In this document: positions 41,919-50,452 of the stretch, one piece after another
How positions within the stretch are numbered: position 1 is the stretch's first letter
How the letters are laid out: every line of letters begins with the position of its first letter
DNA from: Paenibacillus faecis
GTDB taxonomy: Bacteria; Bacillota; Bacilli; Paenibacillales; Paenibacillaceae
NCBI RefSeq assembly: GCF_008084145.1
Contig: NZ_VSDO01000004.1
Coordinates: 124,001 to 188,000 of the forward strand
DNA: 64,000 nt
Direction: 5' to 3'
Program-made: the position numbers and the translations under genes
The notes under the pieces: model-generated
Told to the model about the DNA's origin: nothing
Databases searched by the model: none
What the model saw: the letters and a program-made list of their open reading frames with translations, nothing else

Positions 41919-42428
41919 ATGAATGATAAGGATTATTTTTATATTAAGGATATAAGCAAAGTAGGTGGTAAATGGATATCAGAGATATTATTATCGTTTA
42001 GGGATGATAATGATATCATCTACTTTGCTTGTATTGAGGAAATCCTGGCTTATTTACCAGAAGAGAAAAAAGAGTTTATATTATCAAACCATTATTGTAA
42101 AAGCGATAAGTGGATTTTTCAGACAAGGCCTTCCAATTTAAAACCAGTAAATTTAATTTGGTTTCAGGTCCTGGACCGCGAATCAATTATCAAAGCATTG
42201 AGCCTTGATTCACTTTTTAGGTGTATTGTTTTGGAAAAAGGCCAGTCTCTAGAAAATGCGTCATACACTTTATATGTTCTTGAAGATGAATACTCACAAG
42301 AATTGTGTATTGAGGCTAATTCAAAAGAACATTTTTTATCATGTGTCTTGCCTAAAATAAAAGGTTTTAATAAGTCTCTTAAGGTTTTGGGCTGGGATAA
42401 GAGGAATTCTGAGTTAATAACTTTATAA
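41919..42428 (+). CDS. immunity protein paralogous to 36014-36523
   Basis: 169 residues with AGGAGAATATAGAA before the ATG. It shares the IWFxxxxxExIxxAxxxDxLFRCxVxExG pattern and overall length with the immunity protein behind the active RHS tip. The cognate toxin is reduced to a scrap upstream, so this is an orphan immunity gene, perhaps kept as protection against neighbours. A cassette terminator follows at 42461-42492. Confidence 0.7.
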   Translation: MNDKDYFYIKDISKVGGKWISEILLSFRDDNDIIYFACIEEILAYLPEEKKEFILSNHYCKSDKWIFQTRPSNLKPVNLIWFQVLDRESIIKALSLDSLFRCIVLEKGQSLENASYTLYVLEDEYSQELCIEANSKEHFLSCVLPKIKGFNKSLKVLGWDKRNSELITL

Positions 42429-42460
42429 CTTTATTAAGGCTGATGCATTTATTCAAAAAG

Positions 42461-42493
42461 ACCTTGGGGGCGTCAATCCTCAAGGTCCTCTTT
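42461..42493 (+). terminator. cassette terminator 4
   Basis: AGACCTTGGGGG / ATCCTCAAGGTCCT hairpin with CTTTTT and the TGCCGAATGAATTGGGCGGC tail, identical to that after cassette 1. The 300 bases that follow hold nothing I can identify. Confidence 0.8.
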
Positions 42494-42799
42494 TTACCCC
42501 TAGCCTGTGCCGAATGAATTGGGCGGCAAGTGATTAAATGGGAGTAGTTGAAAGCAGTTGCCACTTTCTTAATTTCTAACTAACGAATGTACAGAAATAA
42601 TTATTAATAACCATGATAGACTTTATCCATTTTTTTAGAGTTGTCTTGAATTACTTCGCTCCGAAACGCAAATTCAACAGTTATACTATGATATTGAGTA
42701 ATAGCATTGACGGCGAGTTTTCGGATGAGTAATTTGGTATGTGTTAAAACGGGATTGAGTGTGGTTTTCTTGATTGAATAATAGGAAGGGGAGGGAAAG

Positions 42800-43183
42800 A
42801 TGTTGCTTTACATTGATATGCAATGTTTGGCGAGATTAAATCAAGCAGGCTTTATTAAACCCTGCCAAGGTGGCGGTCCTTCTCCATATGATTTTTACGA
42901 TTATAATGGAAATGAGTGGTCTTTAGGCGGCCAATTGACGAATGAAAGTACTGTACTGGCTCCGCAGGAAGTCTATAAACAAGGGACACGGTTACCAACC
43001 ATCACGGATTTAATGAACTGGCTAGAAATTGAAGGCTTCGTGTTTTCGATTACATATAACGGCAATGGTTACAGAGTGATAGCACAAGATGAGAGTGGAA
43101 AGAAATATAAAGGGAAGGGCGGCACTTTACCGTATGCCTTAACTTCAATCATTGAAAAATTGCTACTAAATCGAAAGGCGTAA
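42800..43183 (+). CDS. hypothetical protein in immunity cassette
   Basis: 127 residues. GGGGAGGG lies 4 bases before the ATG. Features: GGGPSPYDFYDYNGNEWSLG in the first third, and a C-terminal GYRVIAQDESGKKYKGKGGT. Soluble, no membrane segment. It sits between cassette terminators and before a DUF3969-type gene. I do not recognise the family. Confidence 0.6.
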   Translation: MLLYIDMQCLARLNQAGFIKPCQGGGPSPYDFYDYNGNEWSLGGQLTNESTVLAPQEVYKQGTRLPTITDLMNWLEIEGFVFSITYNGNGYRVIAQDESGKKYKGKGGTLPYALTSIIEKLLLNRKA

Positions 43184-43223
43184 TAGGGGACCAAGACTTC
43201 AAGGTCTTTTTAGGAGGGGTACA

Positions 43224-43559
43224 TTGAGTTTACATATTGAATTGAAGCATTCGGACGAAGTTCAGAAGTTTCTATGTATTTTAAATCTTGGCATGCTTGA
43301 TTCCTTGCTTGAAGGGGCATTAACGTTTGAGGATGCATATGCGTATCTATACCGTCCTTATGTAGCACAACTTCTAAATAATGCCAACAGGGAAATAATT
43401 GAATTGTTTGAAGAATTATGTATGTTGGAGGACATCCGAGATCTAGCTCCCGAAAAGCTACAAGATGCACTAAAACTGAAAAAGAGAGAAACATTAGATT
43501 TACTTAAAGGTTTGTCCAGTATATCCCCGAAGTATTGGCTCAACAAATTCGACGATTGA
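43224..43559 (+). CDS. DUF3969-type immunity-like protein
   Basis: 111 residues from a TTG with GGAGGGG at 5 bases. MSLHIELKHSDEVQKFLCIL and EGALTFEDAYAYLYRPYVAQ match the helical DUF3969 family as I recall it, often found beside toxin tips. Likely an orphan immunity protein. Remains of a terminator-like ACCTT sequence lie on both sides. Confidence 0.65.
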   Translation: MSLHIELKHSDEVQKFLCILNLGMLDSLLEGALTFEDAYAYLYRPYVAQLLNNANREIIELFEELCMLEDIRDLAPEKLQDALKLKKRETLDLLKGLSSISPKYWLNKFDD

Positions 43560-43677
43560 TTAAATAGACCTTTTGGCTTTGTCTTGGGATTTCACGTAGT
43601 TAAAAAAAGGCCAGATAGAGTGAATACGCAGCAAAAGAAACTGAAGGTGTACTCAGTGGATTGGGGGACTGATAGAT

Positions 43678-44211
43678 ATAGACTTTGCTTATCGAGTAAC
43701 AAAATATGACCCTAATAACCGAAATAATATCGGAATCTATTGTGGCGATGATTGGACTTCAATATCGGATGTTGGGAGAGTTTACCAGGGGGAGTTATTC
43801 ACTATTGAGGAGTATCTTCGTGTTGAGAATCTGTACGTTTGCGCTATAAAAAAAATTATGGAGTATAATCATATTCCGTACCTAGAGATTGAATCATTTG
43901 ACAAGTGGGAGGATTGCCTAGAAACGGGACGATTTTCGGATTATTATACTGCCGAGATGGAAAACGTATATGTAACTATTCGAGAAGGTGATATTGTGAA
44001 GTCACCTAACATTGAGCATCTTATTCGGTTAATACTAAGGGAGAACATTTGGTGTAAGTTCAAATATTCTTCTGATTTTTATCTTCATTTTGGGTACGAT
44101 TATTATATGTACCTTGGTGGTTCTAGGGATTGTACAAAGGTTATTAAAGATATTGCTAACATCGGTTTGTATGTTGAACCCTACGAGTCACCGTATTGGG
44201 ATGAAGAATAA
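43678..44211 (+). CDS. immunity-type protein with non-standard start
   Basis: The frame is open from about 43660 and reads IDFAYRVTKYDPNNRNNIGI, TIEEYLRVENLYVCAIKKIM to the end YVEPYESPYWDEE. GGGGGA at 43663 is 9 bases before an ATA at 43678; the first ATG is internal at 43858 and would remove 60 residues of well-formed protein. ATA may be a mutated ATG. About 178 residues, acidic. A cassette terminator follows. Confidence 0.55.
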   Translation: MDFAYRVTKYDPNNRNNIGIYCGDDWTSISDVGRVYQGELFTIEEYLRVENLYVCAIKKIMEYNHIPYLEIESFDKWEDCLETGRFSDYYTAEMENVYVTIREGDIVKSPNIEHLIRLILRENIWCKFKYSSDFYLHFGYDYYMYLGGSRDCTKVIKDIANIGLYVEPYESPYWDEE

Positions 44212-44221
44212 TTCACTTTCC

Positions 44222-44290
44222 GTGAGGTTGCTATTCCTCAAGGCATTTTTCAAACGTTGACGAATGATTCAGGCCAGCCTCAAGGCCTTT
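44222..44290 (+). terminator. cassette terminator 5 (degenerate)
   Basis: Degenerate copy: GTGAGGTTGCTATTCCTCAAGGC with TTTTTC, then GACGAATGATTCAGGCC and a second CCTCAAGGCCTTTC. Confidence 0.5.
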
Positions 44291-44300
44291 CTCGGACGGC

Positions 44301-44585
44301 AGCAAAAAGCTAGATTTACGAACGCTTAAGACTTTTACCGGAGTTGAAGTATTAATTATCAATAGCTGCACCCAAGAGCTGAATCTGACCGAAATCGGAG
44401 AGTTAACCTCCGTCAAGCACATCGATTTTATTTTTTGCCATGTGCAGGTGGGTTTGGTCCAATTGAAGGAGTACTTTCCGAAGCTGGAATCCTTGCATAT
44501 CTCAGGGATGAAGAAGGATTATGGTTTGCAGTTAAAACAGTTAAATCCTGATGTTCGGATCACAAGCAGGTCGTTTGAGCTTTAG
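44301..44585 (+). pseudogene. leucine-rich-repeat-like immunity gene, 5' truncated
   Basis: 95 codons without a start: KKLDLRTLKTFTGVEVLIIN, then LTEIGELTSVKHIDFIFC and YFPKLESLHISGMKKDYGL. The leucine spacing is that of leucine-rich repeats. The ending QLNPDVRITSRSFEL looks like a true C terminus. It pairs in type with the N-terminal fragment at 39794-40087. Confidence 0.6.
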
Positions 44586-44636
44586 TTCAATAACCTTCTG
44601 GAAGCTTGTATTCAAAAGACAAGTGATCTATGCAAA

Positions 44637-44672
44637 AGAGACCTTGAAGAACGATTCTTCAAGGTCTCTTTT
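44637..44672 (+). terminator. cassette terminator 6
   Basis: AGAGACCTTGAAGAA / TTCTTCAAGGTCTCT hairpin with TTTTTT; last of the series and the right edge of the island. Confidence 0.85.
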
Positions 44673-44708
44673 TTTATCCAGCGGCAACGTATCTAAGCTA
44701 CCTTCACT

Positions 44709-45905
44709 TCACTGTGCCAAGTTACGAAATTCGTTCCCTTCCTCCATCGGCCTCCTCCGCGGTTTCCGCTTGAACAAACGACTGCTCCATCTACCTAGAA
44801 GCTTAACCGTGGTGTCATCTATATAGCGATACATGAGGTGGCTTACACCGAAGATGACGATCAGCGTCACTGACATCACAATAGCCAGATCGGCTCCGTA
44901 GGACAAGCTGCTGGATAATCGCATGAACAGATAACTTCCAAAAGAACAAATGATAGTAAAGTGTACGAGATACATCGAGAATGATATTTTGCCCAAATAG
45001 GCAAATGGTTTGCTGCTGAACAGGGCCTGCATCCATTTTGAATTGAGCGCGGCCAGCAGGATGAAGAACGATCCGACGACATGATAGAATACAAAAAACG
45101 AGAATCCCGACGCGTTCCAGACCAGGATGGAATAAACCGTATCGTCAGGAGCGACGTAAGGATAGGATCCTACGTAAATGCCCGCGACGACCAGCAGCAG
45201 ATTGACCCAAGGACGGTTGATCAGCTCGAGCCAATTGCGGCCGCTATTATGCAGATCGCTAAGCAGTAAGCCTAGGACGAACCCCAGATAATAAGAGTCC
45301 AGGAAGAAGTAAATCAAAATCGGATAGGCGATATAACGAATCCAGTGCTTACCCATCAGGAGCAGGAAGCCGAAAATCAGAAACGACCCGAATAACTCGT
45401 ACGTCATCGTCCAAAGGACCGGATTATATTGACTCCCGTATGTGAAGAACGTATGGAAAAGCCCTTCTTTGAGCATGGCCCAAATGTTAGGGTCGGCGGC
45501 AAAAGGATCGCGCATGGAAGACTGCGTGATTGGTTTGATACTGTTGAAATAACCGAACCCGAAACGCATCAGAGCAAAGGCAAATATAACGGAAACAAAT
45601 GCCGGAATCGCTAACCGAAGGTACCTTCGTGCAGCACTGGAATAGATAATCGAGTTCTCCTTGTCCCGAAAAAAACGATAACTTAGCACATACCCGCTTA
45701 AGATAAAGAACAATGTCACCGAAAAATTTCCATTAAACAGCAGGTTGATCGGCGTTTTGGCAGCCGGTGCTTCAAAAGCGAAATGCACGATATCCGCGTT
45801 ACCTTCAAAAACGGAAGGCAAGAAGACTTGGAAGAAGTGGGAAAGCACCACGATAAACGCGGCCGCTCCCCGGATTCCTTCCAAATAAATGACTTTTTGT
45901 TTCAA
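44709..45905 (-). CDS. acyltransferase 3 family membrane protein
   Basis: 399 residues with about ten membrane helices. The N-terminal EGIRGAAAFIVVLSHFFQVF contains the conserved His near residue 20; FFILSGYVLSYRFF and FSMYLVHFTIICSF also fit. Members O-acylate surface polysaccharides, peptidoglycan or lipids. The ORF opens at 46046, but the TTG at 45905 with GAGGT upstream gives the normal N terminus. Monocistronic, convergent with the toxin island. Confidence 0.88.
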   Translation of the reverse strand: MKQKVIYLEGIRGAAAFIVVLSHFFQVFLPSVFEGNADIVHFAFEAPAAKTPINLLFNGNFSVTLFFILSGYVLSYRFFRDKENSIIYSSAARRYLRLAIPAFVSVIFAFALMRFGFGYFNSIKPITQSSMRDPFAADPNIWAMLKEGLFHTFFTYGSQYNPVLWTMTYELFGSFLIFGFLLLMGKHWIRYIAYPILIYFFLDSYYLGFVLGLLLSDLHNSGRNWLELINRPWVNLLLVVAGIYVGSYPYVAPDDTVYSILVWNASGFSFFVFYHVVGSFFILLAALNSKWMQALFSSKPFAYLGKISFSMYLVHFTIICSFGSYLFMRLSSSLSYGADLAIVMSVTLIVIFGVSHLMYRYIDDTTVKLLGRWSSRLFKRKPRRRPMEEGNEFRNLAQ

Positions 45906-46062
45906 AAGATGGTCCACCTCTCTTATGCCAGTAGGGCACTGCCGCTTGGCGGCTGACGAATAACGTAATAACCCCAGTCTACATGCTAGCATATTTCGAG
46001 AACAATCGACAAAATTGTATTTACTGACCAGCGTGATGATATGCAATTAAATGTTTGGTTTG

Positions 46063-46260
46063 AATTAAAGGGAATTCTTCCCGTTAATTTGGTACGAATG
46101 CGGCTGCAGAGGCGAATTAGCTGGAAAATCTCCCGTTAATTTGCCTGGAAATTGTGTATATCGGCATAGGGCCGCGAAATAGATGGAGTTTTTCCAGCTA
46201 AATTTGATCCAAAAGCCAAAGGCGGGATATTAACAGGAAATTTTCCCGTTAATTAATTTG
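46063..46260. repeat. four spaced ~30-bp imperfect palindromes
   Basis: Units at about 46063-46089, 46114-46143, 46177-46206 and 46227-46260 follow AATTARCNGGAAA then TTTCCCGTTAATTTG. Each is an imperfect palindrome and starts are 50-63 bases apart. No gene is present between 46050 and 46320. The sequence differs from the AATAGCGGC family but the layout is the same. Confidence 0.65.
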
Positions 46261-46293
46261 TAGACTCCGGCGGTGGGACTTTATATCTACAAT

Positions 46294-46310
46294 TAGTTCA
46301 ACCTATATAG
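46294..46310. repeat. single MITE-type end
   Basis: TAGTTCAACCTATATAG differs by one base from the right end of the element at 48360-48547. No second end is seen nearby. Confidence 0.4.
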
Positions 46311-46320
46311 CTTGATTTCC

Positions 46321-46629
46321 CTAGCTTTTGAAAAGTGCCAGTCTGTAACCCCCAAATGTAATCAGGGCGTAGACAATACCATAGATCACCCAAGCATCCA
46401 CATTCACTTTAAGGGTCTGAAAGTCAGTAGCTATGAAAATAAGAGGCAACAACAAAGCGATAATTAACCCCAAATAGATTACTCCACGGAAGCGCGCAGA
46501 ACATGCTCCGATCAAGATGGCCAGAATAGGACAGATTAGGAATGATGGTAAAAGGGGATTCAGCCCCGGAAACAACCAATAGATCGTGGTAATCCCTCCT
46601 ATAAAAGCAGTTTCATCCAAGTATACCAT
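46321..46629 (-). CDS. small membrane protein
   Basis: 102 residues with three to four hydrophobic segments (FLICPILAILIGACSA, YLGLIIALLLPLIFIA, VIYGIVYALITFGGYRLALF). No clear ribosome site of the GGAGG type was found, but the coding pattern is convincing. Function unknown. Confidence 0.55.
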   Translation of the reverse strand: MVYLDETAFIGGITTIYWLFPGLNPLLPSFLICPILAILIGACSARFRGVIYLGLIIALLLPLIFIATDFQTLKVNVDAWVIYGIVYALITFGGYRLALFKS

Positions 46630-46791
46630 TTTGCGAGCCTATTATCGGCATAATGAAGATCCCCTTCGTAATACTTTCACCATGTTCCTTCCGACCGGAT
46701 TGAGCGATGATAGGATCTGTGAGAAACACGGACTTATGGGCTGGGCTTTCGGTCCATGCTAAATCAGGTTAGAAAAAAAGGTGATGCAAAC

Positions 46792-48372
46792 ATGGTGATT
46801 TTCTTGGATAAAGCGGTTCGTCCTCTGTGGGAGGGCAAGACTTCCATCTACACGTACATTCGTAATCAGGGGGAGGCCGTAGACGGTTCTCTGCCGGATG
46901 ATGAGGAGTTTTGGGCAGGCAGTAAATTCAGATGGGTCGCGGGGGGCCTGGATGGAGCTTTGGGGCATCATGCCATGCCGAGTGAAAAGAAGGAGAAGGC
47001 GCAGGAACTGGCCCGGCGGCTGGCGAAGCATTCCCGAAAGCCGAAAAACGCCACCCGTAAGCTGCTGTATGCGGAGCTGGTGGAGACGGATATCCGCGGT
47101 ATGATCGACGATATTTTGGCGGAGGTGCGCCAGATGCCCGGGATCCGGCCGGGTGCCGTATTTGATGAGGCGGTCTGGCTGGCGGAGCATGGGGCGCATC
47201 GGAACGCCGTTAAATTCGGCATCGCTTTGCTGGGTCTTTTTCAGAACGAAGATGTGAAGGATTTGCTCCTGACGTTGGGGAGACACGATGAGTTTACGCT
47301 ATATGCCGCGGTGGCGATCCAAAATGGGATGGAGGACAGCAACGAGGTGCTTTTTGAGCTGGCTAAGCAGGTTCATGGCTGGGGAAAAATCCACCTGGTG
47401 GAGCGGTTGGAGCCGGCAAGCGAGGAAATCCGGGACTGGCTGCTGCGCCAGGGCTGCCAAAACAGCGTCATGAACGAGTATTTGGCCTGTATCTGCGCCC
47501 GGAACGGCGGACTGCACGAGGCGCTCGCGGCCGATCGGGTCGATGCCGCCTTGTTCGACGGGGCGACCGACATCATCGAAGCGTTGCTGAGCGGCGGGCC
47601 GGCGGAGGACATCGATGATTATGAGCATGCGCCGCAGGTGCTGTCCGACTATGTCAGACTGGCCCGGGAAATGAGTACCACCGTGCGGCATTTGTCCGTT
47701 ATGCTCGGGATTTGCGACTTTTTGGCGTTGGCGGACGCGGAGGACAAGTGGGCGGCGCGGATGTCGGCGGGATGGACCGATCGGCTGCGGGCGGACCTTC
47801 AGGAGGCGGCTCAATCCATTGCGGACGACAGCAAGTGGGCGAGCCTTGTGATCGATGCCGTCCGTTCTGGCGGCACGTCGGAACGTTATTATGGGGCCGC
47901 TTGCGCGGAGAAGCTGGGTATCGAGGTTTGGGATATTTTTTATGAGCAGCTTGCCGCCAATCCGCTGCAGGACTATCATTTCTATCAACTGATGAAATCG
48001 GATAATCCGGAGCGGATTCGGAAGCTGGTCGAGTTCGCGGTCCAACACCTCCCCCTCGAGCAAATCGCCACGGGGCCGGCCGACGAGATGGGGCTGGGCG
48101 AGAAATATGCGGCCCACAGCTGTCTGGATCATATTTTGCAGCGTTTGGACCAGTATGAGGGACTCGGCGGAGAATTGATTCTTACCGGACTGAACAGCCC
48201 CGTGGTCCGAAACCGGAACATGGCGCTTCGGGCGCTGGAGGGTTGGAGCGTGGCTTCCTGGGGAGAGCGGCTGGTGAAGGCCGTGATTCACTTGTCACAG
48301 ACGGAACCTGACGACTCGGTCAAGGAAAGTCTGCATCAGCTGCGGGAGGCCAAAGGGATCTATATAAGTTGA
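46792..48372 (+). CDS. large helical hypothetical protein
   Basis: 526 residues from MVIFLDKAVRPLWEGKTSIY; AAAAAGGTGATG lies upstream, and the ORF opens at 46756. The sequence is an all-helical array of about 35-40 residue units (for example VLFELAKQVHGWGKIHLVER, NSPVVRNRNMALRALEGW) like HEAT or ARM repeats. No catalytic motif seen. The last codons and the TGA stop (GIYIS-stop) lie inside the terminal repeat of the element starting at 48360, so the native C terminus may have been changed. rtcB follows. Confidence 0.7.
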   Translation: MVIFLDKAVRPLWEGKTSIYTYIRNQGEAVDGSLPDDEEFWAGSKFRWVAGGLDGALGHHAMPSEKKEKAQELARRLAKHSRKPKNATRKLLYAELVETDIRGMIDDILAEVRQMPGIRPGAVFDEAVWLAEHGAHRNAVKFGIALLGLFQNEDVKDLLLTLGRHDEFTLYAAVAIQNGMEDSNEVLFELAKQVHGWGKIHLVERLEPASEEIRDWLLRQGCQNSVMNEYLACICARNGGLHEALAADRVDAALFDGATDIIEALLSGGPAEDIDDYEHAPQVLSDYVRLAREMSTTVRHLSVMLGICDFLALADAEDKWAARMSAGWTDRLRADLQEAAQSIADDSKWASLVIDAVRSGGTSERYYGAACAEKLGIEVWDIFYEQLAANPLQDYHFYQLMKSDNPERIRKLVEFAVQHLPLEQIATGPADEMGLGEKYAAHSCLDHILQRLDQYEGLGGELILTGLNSPVVRNRNMALRALEGWSVASWGERLVKAVIHLSQTEPDDSVKESLHQLREAKGIYIS

Positions 48373-48547
48373 ACTTAAGAATTACCAATAGGCAAGAGTG
48401 TGAAATGATTCTGGAGAAGCGGAGCGTTCGCCTTTGTGACCGGATTTCTACCTTATAAATTTAATTAGGAAAACCGGGAGCAACAGCGATCGGAAGAACA
48501 TTTCACACGGCTGCCTTACGGGTAAATCAATAGTTCAACTTATATAG
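48360..48547. mobile_element. MITE-like element, 188 bp
   Basis: Perfect 16-base terminal inverted repeats CTATATAAGTTGAACT (48360-48375) and AGTTCAACTTATATAG (48532-48547). A second internal inverted pair GTGTGAAATG / CATTTCACAC lies at 48398 and 48499. It encodes nothing. A TA dinucleotide at each outer end would suit a Tc1/IS630-type target, which is inference. A near match to one end is at 46294. Confidence 0.7.
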
Positions 48548-48602
48548 AATCGGGGAATGCACTCGTATTATTTTCACATTATTGTAGGAGTTGAAAGAGC
48601 GA

Positions 48603-49829
48603 ATGGCTTATTTAGAGATCGACGGTGTGCGGGTCTGGGGAAATCCGGACGCCGGGGCGCTGGCTCAAGCGAAAACGTGCGCGGCAACCGGCCACGTGGT
48701 TCAAACGTTGCTGATGGCGGACCATCATAAAGGGTACAGTCAGCCGATCGGCGGGGTGGTGGTCTATGACGGGCAAATCTCCCCTTCCGGCGTTGGCTAT
48801 GATATTGCGTGCGGAAATAAGGCGGTGCGAACGAATTTGTTCGCCAAAGACATCCAGCCGACATTGTCGAAACTGATGGATGAAATCGCCCGGAAAATTT
48901 CCTTCGGGATGGGGCGTGTGAATCAGGAGAGGGTGGACCATCCGCTTTTTGATGACCCCGATTGGGCGGTGTACAAGGCGATTGGCAAGCAGGAGCACGA
49001 CAAGCTGAAGGGGTTGGCGCAAAGCCAGCTCGGCACGGTCGGCAGCGGCAACCACTTTGTGGACTTGCTGGAGGAAAAGGGGACCGGACGCTTGTGGATC
49101 GCCAATCATTTCGGGAGCCGGGGGTTCGGACATAAAACGGCAAGCGGCTTCATCAACCTGGCCGCCGGGAGAGAGTTCCTCGCCAGCGCGCCGGGCGAGA
49201 AAATGGATCAGCCGCCGGTGCTGCTGGATTTGAGCAGTGAAGTCGGCGATATGTATTATCGGGCGATGAAGCTGGCCGGACGGTACGCTTACGCGGGAAG
49301 GGACTATGTGATCGGGCAAGTGTTGGCCATCCTGGGAGCGGAAGCGGACCTGGAAGTGCATAACCATCATAACTATGCCTGGAAAGAGACGCATCACGGA
49401 AAAGAAGTCGTCGTCGTCCGTAAAGGAGCGACCCCGTCCGCACCCGGCCAAATGGGCTTCATCGGCGGCAGTATGGGGGATATCTCCGTGATCGTGAAGG
49501 GGAAGGACAGCCTGGAGAACCGGGACGCCTACTACAGCACCGTGCACGGAGCGGGACGAATCATGAGCCGGACCCAGGCGGCCGGCAAAATGAACTGGAA
49601 GACGCGCACCCGCAGCGGCGGCCAAATCAGCACCGAGCAAATGCTGGCGGCCGTCCGGGATTTCGGCGTGGAGCTGCGCGGCGCGGGCACGGACGAGAGC
49701 CCTTTTGTGTACCGCAAGCTCCAGGAAGTGCTGGACGCGCATGCGGAAACGATCGAGGTGATGCACGTGCTGAAACCGATCGGCGTTTGCATGGCCGGAG
49801 CGGATGAGTTTGATCCGTATAAGGATTGA
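48603..49829 (+). CDS. rtcB: RNA ligase RtcB
   Basis: 408 residues. RtcB joins 2',3'-cyclic phosphate or 3'-phosphate RNA ends to 5'-OH ends using GTP and Mn. Metal and guanylate residues are visible: the Cys in GYDIACGNKAVR, GSGNHFVDL, EVHNHHNYAW, and the guanylated His in VHGAGR. C terminus MAGADEFDPYKD is typical. ATG at 48603 gives MAYLEIDGVRVWG; a TTG 12 bases upstream lies just behind AGGAG and is the alternative. A terminator follows. No archease gene adjoins. Confidence 0.95.
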   Translation: MAYLEIDGVRVWGNPDAGALAQAKTCAATGHVVQTLLMADHHKGYSQPIGGVVVYDGQISPSGVGYDIACGNKAVRTNLFAKDIQPTLSKLMDEIARKISFGMGRVNQERVDHPLFDDPDWAVYKAIGKQEHDKLKGLAQSQLGTVGSGNHFVDLLEEKGTGRLWIANHFGSRGFGHKTASGFINLAAGREFLASAPGEKMDQPPVLLDLSSEVGDMYYRAMKLAGRYAYAGRDYVIGQVLAILGAEADLEVHNHHNYAWKETHHGKEVVVVRKGATPSAPGQMGFIGGSMGDISVIVKGKDSLENRDAYYSTVHGAGRIMSRTQAAGKMNWKTRTRSGGQISTEQMLAAVRDFGVELRGAGTDESPFVYRKLQEVLDAHAETIEVMHVLKPIGVCMAGADEFDPYKD

Positions 49830-49848
49830 GGGGTTTTGCCTCAGCCTA

Positions 49849-49882
49849 GAAGACCACATCCTCATGAGGGTGTGGTCTTTTT
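49849..49882 (+). terminator. terminator after rtcB
   Basis: AAGACCACATCCTC pairs with GAGGGTGTGGTCTT, loop AT, then TTTTTT. Confidence 0.85.
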
Positions 49883-49982
49883 TGGGTCCGCCCGATTTTA
49901 TTGCGATTTACTGGGTATCCGCCTTGTTCGCTTTTCCGCTTTAGTCATAGGATGTTGTGAAATCGATTAAAGGAGGATTTAC

Positions 49983-50393
49983 ATGGCAAAGGTAAGCCCA
50001 CAATTTAAGCGGCTGTGCGCCCAATTCGGTAAGATCCTGGGAGGCGAGTCCGAAATTGAAGAAGGCCCGGTTTGTTTTGTCACACGGATGACGAATCTGA
50101 GCGAGACGATTCTGGGTAGAAGAACGCGTTCTCCTTTGGTTCAAATGCAAATGTTTTCGTTCGAGTCGCTGGATAAGTCGGGCCGCGCGCTTTGTTTGGG
50201 CGAGACGGCCGTGCATCAGAATCAGGTGAATCGCCTGATTTCGAATCTCCGCAAACGGGGGATCAAGGTAACCGCCCTTCATAATCACTGGCTGAACGAG
50301 AATCCGCGCTTAATGTATATGCACTGGGAAGCCATTGAGAATCCCGTCGTTTTCGCCAGAAAAACCAAGGAATCGATCTCATTTCTGGGCTGA
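49983..50393 (+). CDS. DUF1259 (LppY/LpqO-like) protein, copy 1
   Basis: 136 residues. The C-terminal KVTALHNHWLNENPRLMYMH is the hallmark of the DUF1259 family; Actinobacterial relatives are lipoproteins, but this form has no signal peptide. AGGAGG precedes the ATG. A close paralogue follows after about 60 bases. The HNHW motif could bind a metal (inference). The middle segment FSFESLDKSGRALCLGETAV is nearly the same in both copies. Confidence 0.85.
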   Translation: MAKVSPQFKRLCAQFGKILGGESEIEEGPVCFVTRMTNLSETILGRRTRSPLVQMQMFSFESLDKSGRALCLGETAVHQNQVNRLISNLRKRGIKVTALHNHWLNENPRLMYMHWEAIENPVVFARKTKESISFLG

Positions 50394-50452
50394 TGCGGAC
50401 CGGTAGTGCAGTTGCATTTTAATACTATGACTTGAAAGGATGAACCCGACTG

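Noticed and set aside
43858..44211. 117-codon gene starting at ATG 43858
   Set aside because: The frame is clearly coding for about 60 residues upstream, so this ATG is internal.
47299..48291. 330-codon minus-strand ORF opposite the helical protein
   Set aside because: No start signal and shadow-type composition.
48612..49865. 417-codon minus-strand ORF opposite rtcB
   Set aside because: RtcB on the plus strand has all catalytic motifs.
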